Assembly (NCBI GenBank): GCA_021799325.1
Contig: JAJZAS010000053.1
Coordinates: 1-8,573 of the forward strand
Source: Bacillota bacterium
Lineage (GTDB): Bacteria > Bacillota > Bacilli > Alicyclobacillales > SLC66
DNA: 8,573 nt
Direction: 5' to 3'
Numbering within the stretch: the stretch's first letter is position 1; each line of letters starts with the position of its first letter. The notes beneath the pieces are model-generated. The model was not told where the DNA came from and did not search any database. It was given only the letters and a program-made list of their open reading frames with translations. Made by a program: the position numbers and the translations under genes. Positions 5,238-8,573 of this stretch are shown here, piece after piece.

Positions 5238-7532
5238 TCATTGCTGGCTAACTGCCGCGCCGCCTGCGGTAACACCAACGTTGAATATGCCTTGACTGCT
5301 CGAATAATCCGACACCATGGCAACCACCGCTTGCGCTGCATCTGCAATGGTCACATTCCCATCAGGATGAAAAGCACCCGATTGCAAAGGCAACAATCCG
5401 AGTGAGCTAGCAATGGCATCGCCTGCAAACTGACTACTTGGTATCGTCGATGCATCGTTTGCATTTAACTGAAACAATTCCGGATGGCCAAGCAATTCGC
5501 CATAGCCAAGTGCGCGAGCAAGTAATTGTGCCGCGTCACCTCGAGTGATAGGCTGATTGGGCTCGAAAACTTGCCCATCATTCAACCAGCCATTGACAAA
5601 GGCTGAGTACACTTCAGAATAGCCAGAAGAAGCGCTGCTTGTCATTGCCATCGCTTTTTGATAGACTCCCAGCTGATTCGCCATGGGCAATGGTTGATTA
5701 CGCCCCAGTGCATCCACCACCAATTTGACAAATTGTTCGCGTGTCATATCCTGATTGGGGTGCACATTGCCGCTAGCATCGACAGCCAAAAGACCATGCT
5801 GGACAAGGAGTTGGATTTGATCCGCCTGCGCCACATTGCCAATGTCATTGATTTTCCCTGTATACGCTGGCGTACTGCCACTGGCAGACACAAATTGTCC
5901 CGTGGTGGCATCCATGACTGTCCCATTTTCGATAATATTGCCAGTGGGCGCGTAGGCTAACATCACTTTCCCTTGAGGTGTAGTACCTGACGCTTTATCA
6001 AAGCCAGGTTGTGTCTGAAGGTACACGAGTTGCAAAGGTTGCCCCATCGTCCAATCGTTCTTGGCCTTTGCCTGCGTGATCGCTTGACTAGGAGATGGAA
6101 ATTTTGTTTTGCCTAATTGAAAATTAGTGTAGTAGGAAGTCACATCCCCGGTTTTTGCATCGACCGTAATGTTCCCTGTATCCGAAATATCCGGGATGCC
6201 ACTTATCAGTGGTTCAATCAAAAAATTGGTTTGTACCTTCCCCTGCTGTGTACTGTAGTTAGAGGGAATGACCGCTATTCCGCCGGTATCGCCCGGCAAC
6301 GCCTTCTTCACAAAAGCAATAGCCGCACTCGTTGCCTGTGATTGTGTGATTTTTTTGCCACTTGCAATGGTCACCCCTGTCACAGGAACTTTCGTTGACC
6401 ATTCATTAAAATTCGTCAGAATGCCATAGGTAGTATCCACCGTTGCGCTGTACTGGTCTCCATCAGGGACTGTCCAGGAAAAATCCCATGTCACATCCCC
6501 ATTGGGGAGACTTGTGTTTTGATTGGCAGCCGTCAGTTTTGCTTTCCCAGGAATCTTCAACACCGATTTCGCTATATCGAGCGCCTTCTGCTCCGTCCAA
6601 TTGACGAGCACTGAACCTAAATTTTGCTGCTTCCCACCTGGTACAATCGCGTGAACAGGCGTATAGACTGGCAAAGCGGTGTTCTTCCCAGCGGCATCCA
6701 CCGGCTGCCCAGATAACGCATCAATGACAGGAATTCCTGATATTCGCAAATTAGGGTCGCTGTATTGATTATTCCACCACGCTGAATAATTTCCGACCAC
6801 CTGCTGATAGGTCAGGTAAGGAACAGCTTGCCCGTTCGCACTCCAATTTGACCAATATGCCCGATACAAATGAAGGTCACGCTTATAAATCTGATTAGCT
6901 TTGACAATAGACATGACGTGTTTTTCAGAAGGAAAAACGGCCTGGGTCCAGTTTTCATTAGCGCTGACGAGTGTCCCATTTTGATCGATCGTAATAGAAA
7001 ACCCGTTAAATGGGGCCGGAATGCCATTCACCACACGCTCAAAATTATACTGATAATTGACTACCTGATTGAGTGCTCCGCTCATCGGGGCAAGTGGCTG
7101 AATTCTTACCTGATTCACATAGTGGGGGTAAAGCTTTTGCGCCCAAGTGATTGCTAATTTTTGTGCTTGCGCCGCGCTGACAGGCAGCGGATAAACAAAA
7201 CCCGTTGCACTAGAGGATCGATCGTAAGAGGTGATCAGCCCTGATTTGGCATCCACTGTGATATTGATCCATTCATTCTGGTTATCAGGACTTGTATAAG
7301 AAAATCCAAAATTATAAAAAGCATTTCCGTTTTGATCATTAGAAAAAGACTCTGAACTGAGTTTGAACTCCGTTGGAACCTGCAATATCGCTTTTGCGTG
7401 GTCAAGCGCCTGACTCTCCGTGACATTTGTGGAACCAGTCTGCGCGTGGACGAAATCAGTTGAACCCATACCAACAAAAGAAAGGCTCGTTAACAGTGCT
7501 ACGCCAAGCGGAAGCCTGCGGATCCCTTTCAT
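5238..7532 (-). CDS. Secreted YcdB/PepSY-like protein with three C-terminal SLH domains
   Basis: A 764-residue exported surface protein. The signal peptide has KGIRR, a hydrophobic core (about 8-22) and likely cleavage after VHA (30). The body holds two homologous double modules of the YcdB/YcdC (PepSY-related) type: 37-195 and 311-470. Each has a short unit with an ALDxAKxxL helix and a TVD-x-x-x-G turn, followed by a longer unit with a GIP motif and a strand ending in a TxD-x-x-G-x-(L/V) turn. Residues 561-610, 638-677 and 698-743 are SLH domains. The first two carry MTREQF and ITRGDA; in the third the conserved TR arginine is lost (VTIADAAQ). SLH domains bind pyruvylated secondary cell-wall polymer, so the protein should sit on the cell wall. 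No catalytic motif is visible, so the function is unknown; PepSY domains are often linked to protease inhibition or metal binding. AAGGGGAG is 10 bases before the ATG. It lies 30 bases after clpB. Confidence 0.88.
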   Translation of the reverse strand: MKGIRRLPLGVALLTSLSFVGMGSTDFVHAQTGSTNVTESQALDHAKAILQVPTEFKLSSESFSNDQNGNAFYNFGFSYTSPDNQNEWINITVDAKSGLITSYDRSSSATGFVYPLPVSAAQAQKLAITWAQKLYPHYVNQVRIQPLAPMSGALNQVVNYQYNFERVVNGIPAPFNGFSITIDQNGTLVSANENWTQAVFPSEKHVMSIVKANQIYKRDLHLYRAYWSNWSANGQAVPYLTYQQVVGNYSAWWNNQYSDPNLRISGIPVIDALSGQPVDAAGKNTALPVYTPVHAIVPGGKQQNLGSVLVNWTEQKALDIAKSVLKIPGKAKLTAANQNTSLPNGDVTWDFSWTVPDGDQYSATVDTTYGILTNFNEWSTKVPVTGVTIASGKKITQSQATSAAIAFVKKALPGDTGGIAVIPSNYSTQQGKVQTNFLIEPLISGIPDISDTGNITVDAKTGDVTSYYTNFQLGKTKFPSPSQAITQAKAKNDWTMGQPLQLVYLQTQPGFDKASGTTPQGKVMLAYAPTGNIIENGTVMDATTGQFVSASGSTPAYTGKINDIGNVAQADQIQLLVQHGLLAVDASGNVHPNQDMTREQFVKLVVDALGRNQPLPMANQLGVYQKAMAMTSSASSGYSEVYSAFVNGWLNDGQVFEPNQPITRGDAAQLLARALGYGELLGHPELFQLNANDASTIPSSQFAGDAIASSLGLLPLQSGAFHPDGNVTIADAAQAVVAMVSDYSSSQGIFNVGVTAGGAAVSQQ

Positions 7533-7542
7533 TAATGACGCA

Positions 7543-7550
7543 CTCCCCTT
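7543..7550 (-). promoter_or_regulatory. Ribosome binding site of the SLH-protein gene
   Basis: The minus strand reads AAGGGGAG, 10 bases before ATG 7530-7532. The spacing is slightly long. No promoter is seen in the 30-base gap after clpB, which favours readthrough from clpB or a promoter inside its 3' end. Confidence 0.6.
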
Positions 7551-7562
7551 TCGCGCTCTCCT

Positions 7563-8573
7563 TTACACACTACTTCGCTCTACGATAAATTGCAATTCAT
7601 CGCCCTCTCCTGCCAGTGTCACCACATTGCCTGACACCACTTCTTCCGCAATCACCATCCGGCTGAGAGGGGTTTCGATTGCTTGTTGCAAAAACCTTCG
7701 CAATGGTCTCGCCCCATACGCTGGATCATATCCCCGCTTGGCTAGGTATTTCAGTGCAGAAGGCATCCATTCCAAATGGATTCCCGTTGCCTCTAGCACC
7801 CTAGTTGCGAGACGCTCCAGCATGGCGGCGGCAATGGCCTCCACATGGCTTTCATCAAGTCCATGAAACACCACGGTTTCGTCCACCCGATTCAAAAACT
7901 CGGGGCGAAAATGTTGGCGCAAAATCCCTATCACGTGCTCGCGAATCTCTACCATGGAACTTCCCTGTTCCTGCATTTGCAAGATATCTGCGCTACCTAA
8001 ATTCGAGGTCATGATCACTACTGTATTCTTAAAGTTTACCGTTCTTCCCTGTCCGTCTGTCAACCTGCCATCATCAAGCAATTGCAGAAGCACACTCCAC
8101 ACTTCAGGGTGAGCTTTTTCAATTTCATCAAAAAGCACGACAGAATAAGGTTTTCTCCTCACTGTCTCGGTCAACTGGCCCCCTTCATCGTATCCCACAT
8201 ATCCTGGAGGAGCCCCGACGAGGCGCGAAACGGTGTGTTTTTCCATGTATTCCGACATATCAATGCGCACCATCTGACGTTCGTCATCAAAGAGAAGTTG
8301 CGATAGTGCCCGCGACAATTCTGTCTTTCCTACCCCCGTTGGGCCAAGGAAAATAAAGCTTCCGATCGGCCGATTGGGATCCTTGATTCCCGCCCGCGCG
8401 CGAAGCACGGCATCGGCCACTGCCTTTACCGCTTCATCCTGCCCGATGACACGCTGATGCAGTTCCTCCTCGAGATGTAACAGTTTATCTTTCTCTCCCT
8501 GCATCAACCGCCGGAGCGGAATACCTGTCCAGCGGCTGACGACGAGTGCAATCTCTTCCTGATCAACTTCTTC
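7563..8573 (-). CDS. clpB: ClpB disaggregase (Hsp100), C-terminal part; 5' end lies outside the window
   Basis: The C-terminal 336 residues of an AAA+ protein disaggregase are present, and the frame stays open to the right edge. Visible are the RWTGIP linker before the second ATPase domain, Walker A GPTGVGKT (fragment residues 77-84), pore loop GYVGYDEGG (124-132), Walker B VVLFDE (145-150), sensor-1 N191 in TSNLGS, arginine finger R229 in EFLNRVDE, and sensor-2 GARPLRR (287-293). The wording ([23 protein letters not shown] rather than TSNVGA) and the lack of a ClpP-docking IGF/IGL loop in this part favour ClpB over ClpC. ClpB hexamers thread aggregated proteins through their pore and work with DnaK. 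The N-terminal domain, first ATPase domain and coiled-coil M domain are off the window. No heat-shock element can be judged here because the promoter is not included. Confidence 0.94.
   Translation of the reverse strand, partial: EEVDQEEIALVVSRWTGIPLRRLMQGEKDKLLHLEEELHQRVIGQDEAVKAVADAVLRARAGIKDPNRPIGSFIFLGPTGVGKTELSRALSQLLFDDERQMVRIDMSEYMEKHTVSRLVGAPPGYVGYDEGGQLTETVRRKPYSVVLFDEIEKAHPEVWSVLLQLLDDGRLTDGQGRTVNFKNTVVIMTSNLGSADILQMQEQGSSMVEIREHVIGILRQHFRPEFLNRVDETVVFHGLDESHVEAIAAAMLERLATRVLEATGIHLEWMPSALKYLAKRGYDPAYGARPLRRFLQQAIETPLSRMVIAEEVVSGNVVTLAGEGDELQFIVERSSV

Noticed and set aside
5255..5280. GC-rich CCGC...GCGG pairing near the convergent stops as a terminator
   Set aside because: The stem is only about 4 bp, there is no U tract, and it lies within the SLH-protein coding sequence.
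7420..7866. 148-codon open frame on the plus strand across the clpB / SLH-gene junction
   Set aside because: It is antisense to clpB and the SLH-protein gene with a composition that mirrors them. There is no family resemblance.

Overview
The window reads as chromosomal DNA of a Gram-positive, probably spore-forming member of the Bacillota (class Bacilli, possibly near Alicyclobacillaceae or Paenibacillaceae). The grounds are strong purine-rich Shine-Dalgarno sites before most genes, a sigma-A type promoter, a YhaQ/NatA-type ABC ATPase, an exported YcdB/PepSY-like protein anchored by SLH domains, and a ClpB chaperone. The family placement is inference. I see no mobile element, CRISPR array, tRNA, rRNA or clear rho-independent terminator, and no gene-free stretch longer than about 180 bases.

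Left block (minus strand, 3770 down to 1): an operon-like run of three genes. The first encodes a 944-residue cyclic-di-GMP protein read as PAS - LOV - PAS - degenerate GGDEF - intact EAL - CZB zinc domain. Its stop codon overlaps the start of an ABC exporter ATPase by ATGA. The ATPase stop in turn overlaps the start of a membrane permease that runs off the left edge. A good promoter (TTGTCG, 17 bp, TATAAT) lies at 3819-3847.

Middle block (plus strand, 3949-5232): a small V4R-domain protein and, 72 bases later, a secreted NodB-type polysaccharide deacetylase. Both have clear internal Shine-Dalgarno sites that fix starts downstream of the longest open frames. The deacetylase signal-peptide coding region contains a strong imperfect hairpin (4528-4559).

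Right block (minus strand, 8573 down to 5238): the C-terminal 336 residues of ClpB, followed 30 bases later by a 764-residue secreted protein with two YcdB/PepSY-like double modules and three SLH domains. This protein converges on the deacetylase with only 5 bases between the stop codons.

The most notable item is the signalling protein. Its LOV domain keeps the photoactive cysteine and all three flavin-contacting polar residues at phototropin spacing. Its cyclase site is broken while its phosphodiesterase site is complete, and its C-terminus carries the four zinc ligands of a CZB domain. The best reading is a c-di-GMP phosphodiesterase controlled by both blue light and zinc, translationally coupled to an ABC exporter. 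The deacetylase and SLH protein both act at the cell wall, but a functional link to the light/c-di-GMP block is only suggested by proximity.
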